Shown: positions 1 through 9,170, numbered from the stretch's first letter. The stretch is 64,000 nt of DNA from Polynucleobacter asymbioticus QLW-P1DMWA-1 (GCF_000016345.1 NC_009379.1:1612001-1676000), one strand, 5' to 3'. The notes: generated from the letters alone by a model not told the origin. Translations and numbers: made by a program.

Positions 1-302
1 GCAAGAAAATCACCCACCCTGAGCGCCTGATGAACTTCTTTTGATCCGCCACGGCCTTGCTCATCTCGCAATATACCGACTACATAACGATGGGTTTCAG
101 CAGGATCGTTGCTTAAAGAGTATTGGCGGATACTACCCGAAGGTAAATGTAAATCAATATGTGAACCTGCATCAAAAGATGGCAATGCTTTTCCATCCTC
201 AGAAACTAGTTCATAGGAATGAATTCCACTAGCTTCTTGGCGGATTTGTTTTATTTTTAAGTGAAGTAATTTATTGTCAGTCACTTTTTTGTCTCGCTCC
301 AT
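1..302 (-). CDS. Phthalate-dioxygenase-reductase-type ferredoxin reductase, 3' part cut by window edge
   Basis: This reading frame runs off the left edge, so only about 100 N-terminal residues are visible. They contain RQYSLSNDP (residues 59-67), the flavin-binding RxYSL motif of the PDR/VanB branch of ferredoxin-NADP reductases, and a following YVVGILRDEQGRGGSKEVH stretch typical of the same family. The missing part should carry the NAD and C-terminal 2Fe-2S domains. It starts 47 bp after the Rieske oxygenase on the same strand, so it is very likely that enzyme's electron donor. The start is uncertain: ATG at 302, or GTG at 284, which has GGAG 12 nt upstream. Confidence 0.8.
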   Translation of the reverse strand, partial: MERDKKVTDNKLLHLKIKQIRQEASGIHSYELVSEDGKALPSFDAGSHIDLHLPSGSIRQYSLSNDPAETHRYVVGILRDEQGRGGSKEVHQALRVGDFL

Positions 303-349
303 AAAAAGAGATAGGCTGCAAGCCCAATCTATCCCTTCCAATACTTTGA

Positions 350-1909
350 TTAATGCTTAAATTGTGCTTTTGCAGTCTGCTCAAGCTCTTCCATCTTGCT
401 CTTAACAAACTCAATGCGCTCTTTGCCTTTGTACTGCTCACTCTCCGTGAGGATAGCAATCACTCCTTTAGCAACAAAGCGTCTTTGCGCAATTTCTTCT
501 TCAGTTGTTGCGGCAATAGGTAATTCAAATACATTTCCAGAACAGTAGCTATTTGGCGCTCCACCGAAATCTTTTAGCCACTCAGAAAATGCCTCTGCAC
601 TAGCTGCTGGATTAGATCCACGCACGGCATCACGCAACATTTTTCTAAAGAGGTATGGGCCCGCATCAAATTTAGTAGGGTTCTCTAACGCATGAACAGC
701 AATGGGCCGTTGACTAATAATTGCCTCATAGTCACCAGGCGCATATTGGGCCATCTTGTAATTAGGCCTTGATCTGTGATCAGCAGGAATCTCCACGATA
801 TCGTTAATCGTGTGATTGCCAAAGCGCTCAGCCCTTCGTAATGCAACCTGACCATCTAAAAAGTCAATGGACTCATAGCCTACTAGCTCTTTTTGACCAA
901 TACCACGAGTATCAATACCAGGACCCATGACACGCCAACCAATCATCTTGCTATTAAAGTCATCGACTGGAACAGTCCAACGAATAATATGGAAGCGACT
1001 GAATAATTTTTTGTTTGAACCATCTTCAGACGTATATGCATGCAAACTTAAGTTTGGTAGCACTTGATGCTGAACACGAATAAATAATTTTTCGTTGTTT
1101 ACACGGCGCGCACCTGAGCAAGCAAGGCCACGACCGCCGTGGATCGGCACGAATTGCATATCAGGGTGCACCTCCATTGTTGGGGCGCCCACTTCATCAA
1201 ACGTAGTGCCCTGATAGTGTCCACCCACCACGTTTTTGGCGGCATGCAATTCAGCTGTGTGGAAATTATCTGCTGCATTATCTTGCACTTGCAACCAATT
1301 GCAGTGTTGGAAATTGCTATAAGGAACTAACTCGTCACCTTCTGCAACAGTAAAGTCTGACTCCCACTCCGGGAATGGCGGCTCTTTATCTGGAGCACCC
1401 ATGTAAGCAAAGACCAAACCATTTTTTTCAAAAGCTTTATATGCACCCTGCTGAATTGAGCAAGCGTATTTTTCAGCCTCAGCTTCTTCACCTTTTGGGA
1501 AGGGCGCATTAAGGCAAGTACCATCAACGTCAAACACCATGCCGTGGTAGCAACACTTAATTCCGTGCTCTTGAATCAAACCATACTCAAGTGAAGCACC
1601 GCGATGTACACAATGTGCATGCAATACACCAACGCTACCGCTGCCATCGCGAAATGCTACTAACTCTTCGCCTAAGATCGTCAAAAACCTTGGTGTATCA
1701 GTAAGCTCAATTGACATGCAAACGGGATGCCAGAAACCACGCATGTACTCACCCATTGGAGTACCGGGGCCAACTTCAGTCAATTCTGGATCATGGCCAG
1801 GAACTTTGTTGGTGTAGTAACCACCAAATGGCACTAATTTCTTGGGGCTTGCTGTTGTTCCAGCTGTTGCACCAACCTTCTTTTCCGCTTGCTCTTGCTT
1901 AATCGTCAT
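350..1909 (-). CDS. Rieske 2Fe-2S aromatic ring-hydroxylating oxygenase, alpha subunit
   Basis: At 519 aa this is a Rieske non-haem iron oxygenase of the phthalate-4,5-dioxygenase-like class. The Rieske cluster ligands are C100/H102 and C119/H122. The catalytic-iron histidines are probably H217 and H222 in DNFHTAELH. It would insert oxygen into an aromatic or related substrate using electrons from the adjacent PDR-type reductase; the substrate cannot be read from the sequence. A good CAGGAGA ribosome site precedes the ATG. The divergent GntR regulator across a 125-bp gap is the likely controller. There is no beta-subunit gene, as expected for the alpha-only class. Confidence 0.88.
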   Translation of the reverse strand: MTIKQEQAEKKVGATAGTTASPKKLVPFGGYYTNKVPGHDPELTEVGPGTPMGEYMRGFWHPVCMSIELTDTPRFLTILGEELVAFRDGSGSVGVLHAHCVHRGASLEYGLIQEHGIKCCYHGMVFDVDGTCLNAPFPKGEEAEAEKYACSIQQGAYKAFEKNGLVFAYMGAPDKEPPFPEWESDFTVAEGDELVPYSNFQHCNWLQVQDNAADNFHTAELHAAKNVVGGHYQGTTFDEVGAPTMEVHPDMQFVPIHGGRGLACSGARRVNNEKLFIRVQHQVLPNLSLHAYTSEDGSNKKLFSRFHIIRWTVPVDDFNSKMIGWRVMGPGIDTRGIGQKELVGYESIDFLDGQVALRRAERFGNHTINDIVEIPADHRSRPNYKMAQYAPGDYEAIISQRPIAVHALENPTKFDAGPYLFRKMLRDAVRGSNPAASAEAFSEWLKDFGGAPNSYCSGNVFELPIAATTEEEIAQRRFVAKGVIAILTESEQYKGKERIEFVKSKMEELEQTAKAQFKH

Positions 1910-1953
1910 TACTAGGGTCTCCTGTTTTTTGACTATTCTATGTATTCCGTATA

Positions 1954-1963
1954 CTGTATACAG
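1954..1963. promoter_or_regulatory. Candidate GntR/FCD operator palindrome
   Basis: CTGTATACAG is a perfect 10-bp palindrome in the 125-bp gap between the divergent Rieske and GntR genes, with a further GTATAC overlapping its left side. TGTATACA-type cores are common operators of FCD-subfamily GntR repressors. That this is the neighbour's own site is inference. Confidence 0.5.
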
Positions 1964-2034
1964 AGTATATAATGCTTTTTAAATGCATGCACTGTGTAAA
2001 ACTCGCCTATTAAGAACCTTTAAACCCCAAATTA

Positions 2035-2700
2035 ATGCTTTCTCAACTAAACAAACTTCCCGCTAGAACAGACTATGTCGAGGCGGTGTACAAGGCCTTA
2101 CTTGACGCGATTAGTGACGGCTCACTACCGCCAGGGACTCGCATTACTCAGGAAGAAATTGCTGAGCAAATGAATGTCTCGCGCTTGCCCGTTCTGCAAG
2201 CACTCAGAATGCTAAAAAATGATGGTTTTGTGGAAGATGCTCCCGGAAGGGGCTTGCAAGTTACAGCATTAAATATTGAATGGATTGATAAGTTATATGA
2301 AATACGTGGCGCACTCGATTCTCTAGCTGCAAAACTAGCAGCCCAAAAGAAATGCATTATTGACCCTGCCCTAATTAAGAACGGGCGCGCCATTTCAGAG
2401 AAAGGCAATGTTAAGGCCTTAATTGATGCTGACATGGCCTTTCATAGCGCTATTTATGAAGCTTCTGAAAATCCACTAATTGCAAAAAGCGCGCACTTAC
2501 ACTGGGTTCATCTACGCAGAGTCATGGGGGCTGTATTGCAATCATCACAACGATCAGCTATTTGGGATGAACACCAAGCAATTGCTGATGCCATTAAAAA
2601 TGGGGATGAAAAAAAAGCTGCAGAACTTTCAGAATTGCATGCAATGCGAGCTAGAAAAAATCTGATTCATCAACTGAGCGAAGTTCTAACGAACCATTAA
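2035..2700 (+). CDS. GntR family transcriptional regulator, FCD (FadR) subfamily
   Basis: The 221-aa protein has an N-terminal winged helix (about residues 15-80; GSLPPGTRITQEEIAEQMNV and SRLPVLQALRML are the typical GntR core). A helical FCD ligand-binding domain follows (about 90-215), with a DADMAFHSAIYEAS segment of the kind that supplies metal and ligand contacts. It is probably a metabolite-released repressor of the divergent Rieske oxygenase-reductase operon. No strong Shine-Dalgarno sequence is visible before the ATG. A strong bidirectional terminator follows the stop codon immediately. Confidence 0.85.
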   Translation: MLSQLNKLPARTDYVEAVYKALLDAISDGSLPPGTRITQEEIAEQMNVSRLPVLQALRMLKNDGFVEDAPGRGLQVTALNIEWIDKLYEIRGALDSLAAKLAAQKKCIIDPALIKNGRAISEKGNVKALIDADMAFHSAIYEASENPLIAKSAHLHWVHLRRVMGAVLQSSQRSAIWDEHQAIADAIKNGDEKKAAELSELHAMRARKNLIHQLSEVLTNH

Positions 2701-2725
2701 AAAATCCCAGCATAACTGGGATTTT
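2701..2725. terminator. Bidirectional rho-independent terminator
   Basis: A perfect 10-bp stem, AAAATCCCAG / CTGGGATTTT, with a CATAA loop begins right after the GntR stop codon. A- and T-runs on both flanks let it serve both the GntR gene and the convergent aldolase gene. Confidence 0.85.
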
Positions 2726-2746
2726 TTATCGACTCTTGCACAGTTT

Positions 2747-3586
2747 TTAAGCAAACATATCCGGCTGGTTTTCTTTTAAATAACCCCAGATTGGCTGGAA
2801 ATGAAGCCACCCAATATATTCACTACCAACGTGTTCACGACTGTAGCGGGCCACCTCAGGACTAAGCATATTAGGCTTAATGCCAGTAGCTTCAACAATC
2901 ATCTGTTGTTTGCAGCAACGCTCTAAAGCGATAAACCAAAACGCGGCAGCCTCGATACTGTGACGGCTTACTGTTAACAAGCCATGATTACGGTGAATAA
3001 TCGCCTTCACTTTTTTCAATGATCCTGCAACGTTGTAACCTGAATTATCTTCAACAGCAACTTGTCCTGCTTGTTCAGACAGGACCATATGGTCCTCATA
3101 AAATGCCGCTGCATCTTGAGAGATTGGATCCAATGGCTTACCAAGAGCAGCAAATGCGGTTCCATAAACAGTATGGGCATGGCACATCGCCACAATATCG
3201 GGATGCTTTTCATGTACTGCTGCGTGCAATACAAAGCCTGCGCGATTTAATGCATGCTTCCCTTCTAAAATATTACCTTCATGATCCGCCAAAATGAGAT
3301 TGGACACCTTAACTTGGTCAAAGTGCACGGCCATGGGGTTCGTCCAATAAAGATGAGGATGCTCTGGGTCGCGTACAGTTAAATGTCCCGCAAATCCATA
3401 ATCAAATTTTTCCAAAGCAAACGCACGACATGCAGCAACCAAGCGCTCTTTGAGGTGTTGACGCTCTTCAGCAAAGCTTTTGAATTTAGGCTGATAAGGA
3501 AAGATGAGATTTTCATCTTCTGGTTGATAAATGGACTCTCTTCCGCCCAAATCCAATTTGCGCGCTTTCTCCATTACTTCAGCCAT
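2747..3586 (-). CDS. Class II aldolase/adducin family protein
   Basis: A 279-aa class II aldolase/adducin fold protein. It carries two metal-binding histidine motifs, CHAHT in the middle and HRNHG later, as in fuculose-phosphate aldolase and in some aromatic-acid decarboxylases of this family. I chose the ATG at 3586 because GAGGA lies 6 nt upstream; an ATG two codons earlier sits too close to that site. Near a Rieske oxygenase it may cleave or decarboxylate a hydroxylated intermediate, but that role is inference. The substrate is unknown. Confidence 0.8.
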   Translation of the reverse strand: MAEVMEKARKLDLGGRESIYQPEDENLIFPYQPKFKSFAEERQHLKERLVAACRAFALEKFDYGFAGHLTVRDPEHPHLYWTNPMAVHFDQVKVSNLILADHEGNILEGKHALNRAGFVLHAAVHEKHPDIVAMCHAHTVYGTAFAALGKPLDPISQDAAAFYEDHMVLSEQAGQVAVEDNSGYNVAGSLKKVKAIIHRNHGLLTVSRHSIEAAAFWFIALERCCKQQMIVEATGIKPNMLSPEVARYSREHVGSEYIGWLHFQPIWGYLKENQPDMFA

Positions 3587-3693
3587 GATCATTCCTCTTC
3601 TTAGTAAATATGCATTTAGAGTGAGCGTCTATATCAACTCACAAATTAACAGCCATCATGGGCTTTTCTGAACGTTTTGACAAACGATAACTA

Positions 3694-3709
3694 TTCATAT
3701 ATACATGAA
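3694..3709. promoter_or_regulatory. Inverted repeat in aldolase/LysR divergent promoter
   Basis: TTCAT and ATGAA arms (5 bp) flank a 6-bp AT centre, giving a 16-bp near-palindrome just upstream of the LysR start, within the gap shared with the divergent aldolase gene. The size and position suit a LysR-type T-N11-A site. Assignment is inference. Confidence 0.4.
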
Positions 3710-3734
3710 TATAAATCATATATACTTTATTTAC

Positions 3735-4631
3735 ATGAGAAAAATTCCAAATTATGTCTTATTAAGGGCTTTTGAGGCCGCAGCGCGCCTAGAAAGCTTT
3801 ACGCTTGCGGCAAAAGAGTTGCACCTAACCCAGTCTGCTATCAGCCATCAGATTCGCGAGCTTGAAGAGTATTTTGGTAAACCATTGTTTTTGCGTCAGA
3901 ACCGCAGAGTAGAACCAACGGCAGAGGGACGACGACTACTAGATTCACTCTCAAGAGTATTTGATGTAATTGAAGCGGCTTGTAATGAAGTCACCCTGGC
4001 GCCTAGTTCACAAGTGCTTGCCTTGCATTGTTCGCCTAGTTTTGCGGCAAAGTGGTTAAGCCCAAGATTGCCCGAATTCATTAAAGATAATCCCGATATC
4101 ACTATTCGCCTAACCTCGGGTGCAGACTACGTTGATTTATTGCGTAATCAAGAGATTGATATTGCAATCTCTTATCAATTTTCCCATGAAGGCCCTGGGA
4201 TTACCTCTCTCTCCTTGGGAGAAGAAAAAATTGCGCCGCTTTGCTCACCCGAAATCATTGACCCCAGTATTCCGGTTGAAGAATTGATGAGCAAATTAAC
4301 GCTTATCGAGTCTTCGCTCAATCACCATAGTTGGGAGCAGTGGTTCGAGATGAATCACCTCAAGAATCTTTCTACTAGAAAAATCGCCTTTGATCGTGCG
4401 GCTCTCTCGGTATCTGCCGCTGTAGATGGCATTGGGGTCGTACTGGAAAGCACTCGCTTTGCAGAAAAAGAGATGTCGCGTGGTGAATTAGTAGAAATTG
4501 GCGCAGGCGTTTTTTTGCCAACGATGGATAGAACCCATTTTTTATCTTTTAGGTCAAACACCAAGAACAATCAAAAAATTAAGTTATTTAAAGAATGGAT
4601 TTGCGCTAAGGCAGGGGTAGTTACAGAGTGA
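3735..4631 (+). CDS. LysR family transcriptional regulator (GcvA-like)
   Basis: The 298-aa protein begins MRKIPNYVLLRAFEAAARLE, the standard N-terminus of GcvA-like LysR regulators. I therefore prefer the ATG at 3735 over one ten codons upstream. The helix-turn-helix covers about residues 5-65 (TLAAKELHLTQSAISHQIRE). A periplasmic-binding-protein-like effector domain follows from about residue 90. It faces the class II aldolase gene and overlaps the downstream EamA transporter gene by 4 bp, so it probably controls one or both. The effector cannot be predicted. Confidence 0.85.
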   Translation: MRKIPNYVLLRAFEAAARLESFTLAAKELHLTQSAISHQIRELEEYFGKPLFLRQNRRVEPTAEGRRLLDSLSRVFDVIEAACNEVTLAPSSQVLALHCSPSFAAKWLSPRLPEFIKDNPDITIRLTSGADYVDLLRNQEIDIAISYQFSHEGPGITSLSLGEEKIAPLCSPEIIDPSIPVEELMSKLTLIESSLNHHSWEQWFEMNHLKNLSTRKIAFDRAALSVSAAVDGIGVVLESTRFAEKEMSRGELVEIGAGVFLPTMDRTHFLSFRSNTKNNQKIKLFKEWICAKAGVVTE

Positions 4632-5497
4632 ATTCACCAATCTTCTTGTTTATCTTGAGTGGGATTTGTTTTTCTACTGTAGATGCCATCGCCAAGATTC
4701 TCGTTCAAGATACCAATCTCATTGCAGTAGTATGGTCTCGATTTTTTGGTCAGCTATTACTCGCAGCTCCAATTGCATGGTATTTCCTAGGCAAAGATTT
4801 TTGGCGCACCCATCATTTGGGTCTACAGCTATTTAGATCCTGTTTATTAGTTGCCTCTGCCACTTTATTTTTTGCGGGGCTTAATTGGTTGCCATTAGCA
4901 GAAGCATCCTCAATTACCTTTACTGCGCCAATTTGGGTAGCAATTCTATCGGGCCCAATGCTGGGTGAGCGTGTTGGTTTAAAGGAATGGTTGGTCGCTG
5001 GAATTGGATTCTTAGGAATCCTTTTTATTGCCAGACCAGGATCTGCAATTTTTCATTTGGCAGCTTTGTTGCTTGTGATGATGGCATTTCTCAATGCGAT
5101 CTTTCAGCTCTATACCCGAAAGCTCATCCGGGATTCGGCATACACCACGTTTTTTTACAGTGGCATCGTTGGCCTCATTGTCTCTACCGCCTTGCTTCCT
5201 TATTCCGATCCACTACCGACTTTGCCTGTATACGAATATGTTTTATTTGGATTGTTAGGCTTCTTAGGCGGTCTTGCCCACTTACTTGTCGTGCTGGCCT
5301 TCTATCAAATGCGCCCATACAAACTCACCCCCCTAGTCTTTTTGCAATTGATTTGGGCGGTAGGTTATGGCTACCTCATTTTTGGACAGCTGCCAGATAG
5401 ACTAAGCGTGGTTGGCATGATTCTCATTGCTGCATCAGGTATCTGGCTAATCTGGAATCATCGCTCTACAGGCATAGAGGATCCCAATAAGGTTTAG
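4628..5497 (+). CDS. EamA/DMT superfamily membrane transporter
   Basis: This 289-aa protein has about ten hydrophobic helices arranged as two EamA repeats, the drug/metabolite transporter layout. It starts with GTG inside the end of the LysR gene (GTGA overlap of 4 bp), so its translation is probably coupled to the regulator. It resembles the RhaT/YdcZ-like permeases that export metabolites or amino acids. Substrate and direction cannot be assigned. The stop codon is only 3 bp from that of the convergent hydrolase, with no terminator hairpin visible between them. Confidence 0.82.
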   Translation: MNSPIFLFILSGICFSTVDAIAKILVQDTNLIAVVWSRFFGQLLLAAPIAWYFLGKDFWRTHHLGLQLFRSCLLVASATLFFAGLNWLPLAEASSITFTAPIWVAILSGPMLGERVGLKEWLVAGIGFLGILFIARPGSAIFHLAALLLVMMAFLNAIFQLYTRKLIRDSAYTTFFYSGIVGLIVSTALLPYSDPLPTLPVYEYVLFGLLGFLGGLAHLLVVLAFYQMRPYKLTPLVFLQLIWAVGYGYLIFGQLPDRLSVVGMILIAASGIWLIWNHRSTGIEDPNKV

Positions 5498-5500
5498 GCA

Positions 5501-6364
5501 TTACCTCTTAAGCCAGTCAATAATCAGCCGAGTTACTGCCTCGGGTTGTTCGCGATGCAAAAAATGTCCTGCATTGTCTACGAGCTTGAATTCATATTCA
5601 TTAGTGAAATACTGTGACTGCTCGAGCATGAGTTCTGCTCGCAGATCCTCACGACCGCAAAGTGCCAATGTTGGTACCTGAATTAGACGAGTCATTTTTT
5701 CTCTTACAGCCGTCAAAGCAGGATCTGCTTTAGAGACATCAAACATTGCACGGTAATAAGCCAAAGTTGCTGACAGTACCCTAGGTTTTTCTAATGTTTC
5801 CTTCACTGCAACAATATGCTCCTCATCACGATGACTTGGAATTGTCCAATACGCCCATAGGTAATCAATGAATGCTTGATCATTCGCTAAGATGGCCTTC
5901 TCTGGCAAATCTGGTAGCTGAAAGAACCACCAATGAAATGATCGATGAATATGCTTTGGATTCACCAGGCTTTCGGTCACCTGGCCTGGATGCGGCACTG
6001 CCATGACAACTGCTCGAGAAATTAATTCAGGATATGCGGCCAATACCGCGTAAGCAATGATTGCACCCCAGTCTTGCCCAACGAGATGAACTGGCTTACC
6101 GCCAGAAAGCCCTTTGATCAGACCCGCAATATCTTCCACCAAAGTAGCTTTGTCATAAAACCCACCTTCAGGAATTTCAGTGGGGGTATAACCACGCAAA
6201 TAAGGTGTTACCACTCGATATCCCTGAGCAACAAGCGCAGGCACCTGATGACTCCAAGTGGTGGCGATATCTGGAAAACCATGCAGCAAAATAACTAACG
6301 GACCATCTCCGTATTCCTGATAGGCAAATTGGAGTTTGTTGGCTTGAATATATTGAATAGTCAT
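5501..6364 (-). CDS. Alpha/beta hydrolase, epoxide-hydrolase/haloalkane-dehalogenase-like
   Basis: The 287-aa protein has the alpha/beta-hydrolase signature: an HGFPD oxyanion loop, an aspartate nucleophile in VGQDWGA, and a C-terminal catalytic histidine in DNAGHFLHREQP. An Asp rather than Ser nucleophile points to the epoxide hydrolase / haloalkane or haloacetate dehalogenase branch. A cap region lies between. It sits downstream of the binding-protein gene on the same strand but is separated from it by a strong hairpin, so it may have its own promoter or be expressed by read-through. Confidence 0.82.
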   Translation of the reverse strand: MTIQYIQANKLQFAYQEYGDGPLVILLHGFPDIATTWSHQVPALVAQGYRVVTPYLRGYTPTEIPEGGFYDKATLVEDIAGLIKGLSGGKPVHLVGQDWGAIIAYAVLAAYPELISRAVVMAVPHPGQVTESLVNPKHIHRSFHWWFFQLPDLPEKAILANDQAFIDYLWAYWTIPSHRDEEHIVAVKETLEKPRVLSATLAYYRAMFDVSKADPALTAVREKMTRLIQVPTLALCGREDLRAELMLEQSQYFTNEYEFKLVDNAGHFLHREQPEAVTRLIIDWLKR

Positions 6365-6390
6365 AGTTTGTTCTGTTGATAATTAAAAGC

Positions 6391-6416
6391 AAGACGCCGC
6401 TGAGGAGCGGCGTCTT
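6391..6416 (-). terminator. Rho-independent terminator after binding-protein gene
   Basis: An 11-bp perfect GC-rich stem (AAGACGCCGCT / AGCGGCGTCTT) with a GAGG loop lies just after the stop of the substrate-binding-protein gene. The minus-strand tail GCTTTTAATT is only moderately T-rich. Confidence 0.75.
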
Positions 6417-6444
6417 TCTAGCAATACATGTATATTTCAGAGCA

Positions 6445-7623
6445 TTACATCTTTTTAGTTTTGGCATCCTCTGCATTGAGGTATTGAACGCGACCATTTT
6501 CAATAACACCCATCACAATATCTTTAGCTTCAATTGCCTCATGGTCAGTTGCGCTGTAAGGTTTCACGTAAGTAGTGATCACGCCAGGAACTGGCTCATT
6601 AAGGTTTTGTAAGGCAGCCAATACTTTTGGTCCATCGGTGCTATTTGCTTGTTTGATAGCTGCCGCCAAGATATATACGGAGTCGTAACCTTGTGCAGCA
6701 GAAACTGCGGAAGGCATTAACCCGTTTTTAGGCTTGTAATCTTTTAAGTAAGCATCAATAAAGGCTTTACGTTTAGGCGTGTTGCCAATCTGAATAAAAG
6801 TCTGCGGCATGATCGCACCGTCACCGTTTTTACCAGCTGTATCGATAAAGCTAGACATTGACAAAGTCCAGCTACCAATCATGGGTTTTTTCCAACCCAA
6901 TTTCGCCATACCATTAGCAATCTGAGCTAACTCAGGACCAATTCCATAAGTGAGAATGGCTTCTGCACCAGCACTCTTTGCAGAGAGCAATTGAGAGGTC
7001 ATATCCACATCACCAATATTGAACTTCTCAACTGCCACTGGAGTGACGCCATATGCCTTTAATGCTTTTTCCATATCTTCACGACCTAACTGGCCGTAAT
7101 TGGTAGAGTCAGCCAGAATGGCAACCTTTTTGAAGCCTCGCTTTTCAACGGCTTCCTTTGCGATCATTGGCGCTTGGAGGCTGTCTCTCGCAGCAATACG
7201 GAAAATATAATTCTCAGGAGCATTGGGAAATTGTTGGGTTACAACTGATCCTGATGGCATTCCTATTACAGGAATTTTTGCATCCTGATAAAAGCGAGAA
7301 GAGGCTAAAACCACGCCGGTATTAACAAACCCTAATACCCCTACAACTTTTGCATTATTCACAAATTCTTGTGCAATTTGAACGCCACGCTCATTCTTCG
7401 CCTCATCATCCCTTTCAACTAGGACAATTTTCTTGCCGATTATTCCACCTGCAGCATTGATTTCATTCACTGCAATATGAATGCCGGCACGATTACTGAC
7501 GCCCATTGAAGATGAGCCTCCTGTATAGGGTCCTTGCACTCCAAGAATAATGTCTTCAGCATAAGCCCCTGTTGTAAGCATTGCAGCAATTGCTGCTACA
7601 TAAATGTGATGACGAATCTTCAT
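6445..7623 (-). CDS. ABC transporter substrate-binding protein, branched-chain amino acid (LivK/PBP I) type
   Basis: At 392 aa, this is a periplasmic binding protein fold type I receptor with a Sec signal peptide (about residues 1-22, ending GAYA). The mature start DIILGVQGPYTGGSSSMG is characteristic of LivJ/LivK-type receptors. It would capture a small amide or acid in the periplasm. No LivHMGF permease or ATPase genes lie in the window, so it is an orphan receptor that must work with components encoded elsewhere. Homologues often bind aromatic acids or amides, which would fit the catabolic neighbourhood, but that is inference. Confidence 0.87.
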   Translation of the reverse strand: MKIRHHIYVAAIAAMLTTGAYAEDIILGVQGPYTGGSSSMGVSNRAGIHIAVNEINAAGGIIGKKIVLVERDDEAKNERGVQIAQEFVNNAKVVGVLGFVNTGVVLASSRFYQDAKIPVIGMPSGSVVTQQFPNAPENYIFRIAARDSLQAPMIAKEAVEKRGFKKVAILADSTNYGQLGREDMEKALKAYGVTPVAVEKFNIGDVDMTSQLLSAKSAGAEAILTYGIGPELAQIANGMAKLGWKKPMIGSWTLSMSSFIDTAGKNGDGAIMPQTFIQIGNTPKRKAFIDAYLKDYKPKNGLMPSAVSAAQGYDSVYILAAAIKQANSTDGPKVLAALQNLNEPVPGVITTYVKPYSATDHEAIEAKDIVMGVIENGRVQYLNAEDAKTKKM

Positions 7624-7763
7624 ACTGTCTCCTAATTTAATGTTGTTTTAATTACAACTTTCTTTGCTACTAGTTTTAGTGAAAATCATATTACAGGTAT
7701 TACAAGAACAAAAAACCTTCTTAAGCTAGGGATAACGCTAGCCCGAACTTAAAAATACGAATG

Positions 7764-9104
7764 CTATTTACCAAATACTGTTTCCATTTCCCTACGGAAC
7801 GCTATTGCTTGCTTAGTGGCATCGTAGTCAACATCACTCCAGCAAACTGGTTTTCCCGCAGGAATATCTCTTTTCAGAGCCATGTTGTGTGCCAGACCAA
7901 TTGGTAGAGCGCCGAGTTTTAAGGAATCAGCAGCTGTCATGAGTTTGCCGTAAACGGTAAAACCGCCCTCTCCATCTAATTTTTCGCCCGCTTTCAGTGC
8001 ACGCTTAGTGGTGGCAACCACATCACCCCTCCAATCACCTGTAGCGCCTGTAGCTTCGCCACGTACGGCAATACTCGCAACTGAGATACCAAGTTCTAAG
8101 CCTATAAGGTGATAAGGCTTATACATTGCTGCATATTTACCAGTGCTATCGGTCTTTAAGCCATATTGCGAGAAGCAATCAATAACATATTGGCTCGGTG
8201 CCTCAAACACTGCAAATACACCCCAACGTAAATCTCTAAATACTGGGCGACCGTCTCTTTCAACTGAAGAGACTACCTCTACAGTTCCTTTTTGCTTCAG
8301 AATTCCACCCTCAGATATGGGGCGAAAGATGTGCGGTAAATCATCAACCCCGCAAGGTGGAAATTCCAAGCCATTGCTTGGAGGCGTTAAATCGCAACCA
8401 TTCGATACTGCCGCCATTTCTAACGCTGATTTAGTGCCATCCAAGAATGAGTTGAACATTTGTGCATTAAAGTCGCCACCAGCCACCTGCTCTTCAGAAA
8501 ATCCGTAGTGCCCCCAGACAGTATCTGGAGTGGACTGGTGATAGATAGGCAAATACTTAGTGCCCTTACCAGCGCACACTACTTCAAGGCCAATCGTTCT
8601 AGCCCAATCAACTAGTTCAGCAATGAGAGCTGGTTGATCACCAGAAGCCATGGAGTAAATGACCCCAGCCTCTGCTGCCTTACGCGCTAACAATGGGCCA
8701 GCCAACACGTCAGCCTCTACGTTGACCATAATGATATGTTTGCGATGATCAAAACAAAGCAATGCATGACGAATACCAGCAGCTGGACTCCCGGTAGCAT
8801 CAATCACGATGTCGATGTACTCACTAGCAATCATCTTTTCTGCATCATCAGTCACAAAAGTAGCGCCTGATTTAGCAGCATCTTGCATTGATGTAGCGCT
8901 ATAACGAGGTGTATCCCAACCTACACGAGCCAATGATTCTTTTGCACGCGCTGGAGATAAGTCGGCAACGGCTACTAAATGTATGCCGGGAGTACGAGGT
9001 GCCTGGGAAAGATACATCGAACCAAACTTGCCTGCTCCAATCACACCTACACGCACAGGATTGTTATTGGCAGCACGCGCCTTCAACTTCTGAATAAGGG
9101 ACAT
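7764..9104 (-). CDS. NAD(P)-dependent oxidoreductase with C-terminal SAF domain (DRL-like)
   Basis: The 446-aa protein has an N-terminal Rossmann fold (VGVIGAGKFG, about residues 18-27) resembling homoserine-dehydrogenase and Gfo/Idh/MocA enzymes. A central catalytic domain follows, then a C-terminal SAF-like segment (GEKLDGEGGFTVYGKL to near the end). The SAF part is why such proteins are sometimes named FlgA-like; there is nothing flagellar here. The arrangement matches the DRL-like oxidoreductases that act on small sugar-like or branched carbonyl substrates. It may form a unit with the binding-protein gene downstream, 140 bp away. The substrate is unknown. Confidence 0.75.
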   Translation of the reverse strand: MSLIQKLKARAANNNPVRVGVIGAGKFGSMYLSQAPRTPGIHLVAVADLSPARAKESLARVGWDTPRYSATSMQDAAKSGATFVTDDAEKMIASEYIDIVIDATGSPAAGIRHALLCFDHRKHIIMVNVEADVLAGPLLARKAAEAGVIYSMASGDQPALIAELVDWARTIGLEVVCAGKGTKYLPIYHQSTPDTVWGHYGFSEEQVAGGDFNAQMFNSFLDGTKSALEMAAVSNGCDLTPPSNGLEFPPCGVDDLPHIFRPISEGGILKQKGTVEVVSSVERDGRPVFRDLRWGVFAVFEAPSQYVIDCFSQYGLKTDSTGKYAAMYKPYHLIGLELGISVASIAVRGEATGATGDWRGDVVATTKRALKAGEKLDGEGGFTVYGKLMTAADSLKLGALPIGLAHNMALKRDIPAGKPVCWSDVDYDATKQAIAFRREMETVFGK

Positions 9105-9170
9105 CTACAAAATCTCCAATAATTTGAATAATAAAAATTGTGAGCTCATCATAAGGGAAGCTTCTCTCAA

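Noticed and set aside
41..232. 63-codon plus-strand frame at the left edge
   Set aside because: It lies antisense to the ferredoxin-reductase coding sequence, which has a clear family motif.
4987..5400. 137-codon frame inside the EamA gene
   Set aside because: It is an out-of-frame shadow; the EamA frame has intact membrane helices throughout.
7722..7745. GCTAG...CTAGC inverted repeat downstream of the SAF-domain oxidoreductase gene, possible terminator
   Set aside because: Only 5 bp of stem and the T-run is displaced by about 10 nt; evidence is too weak.
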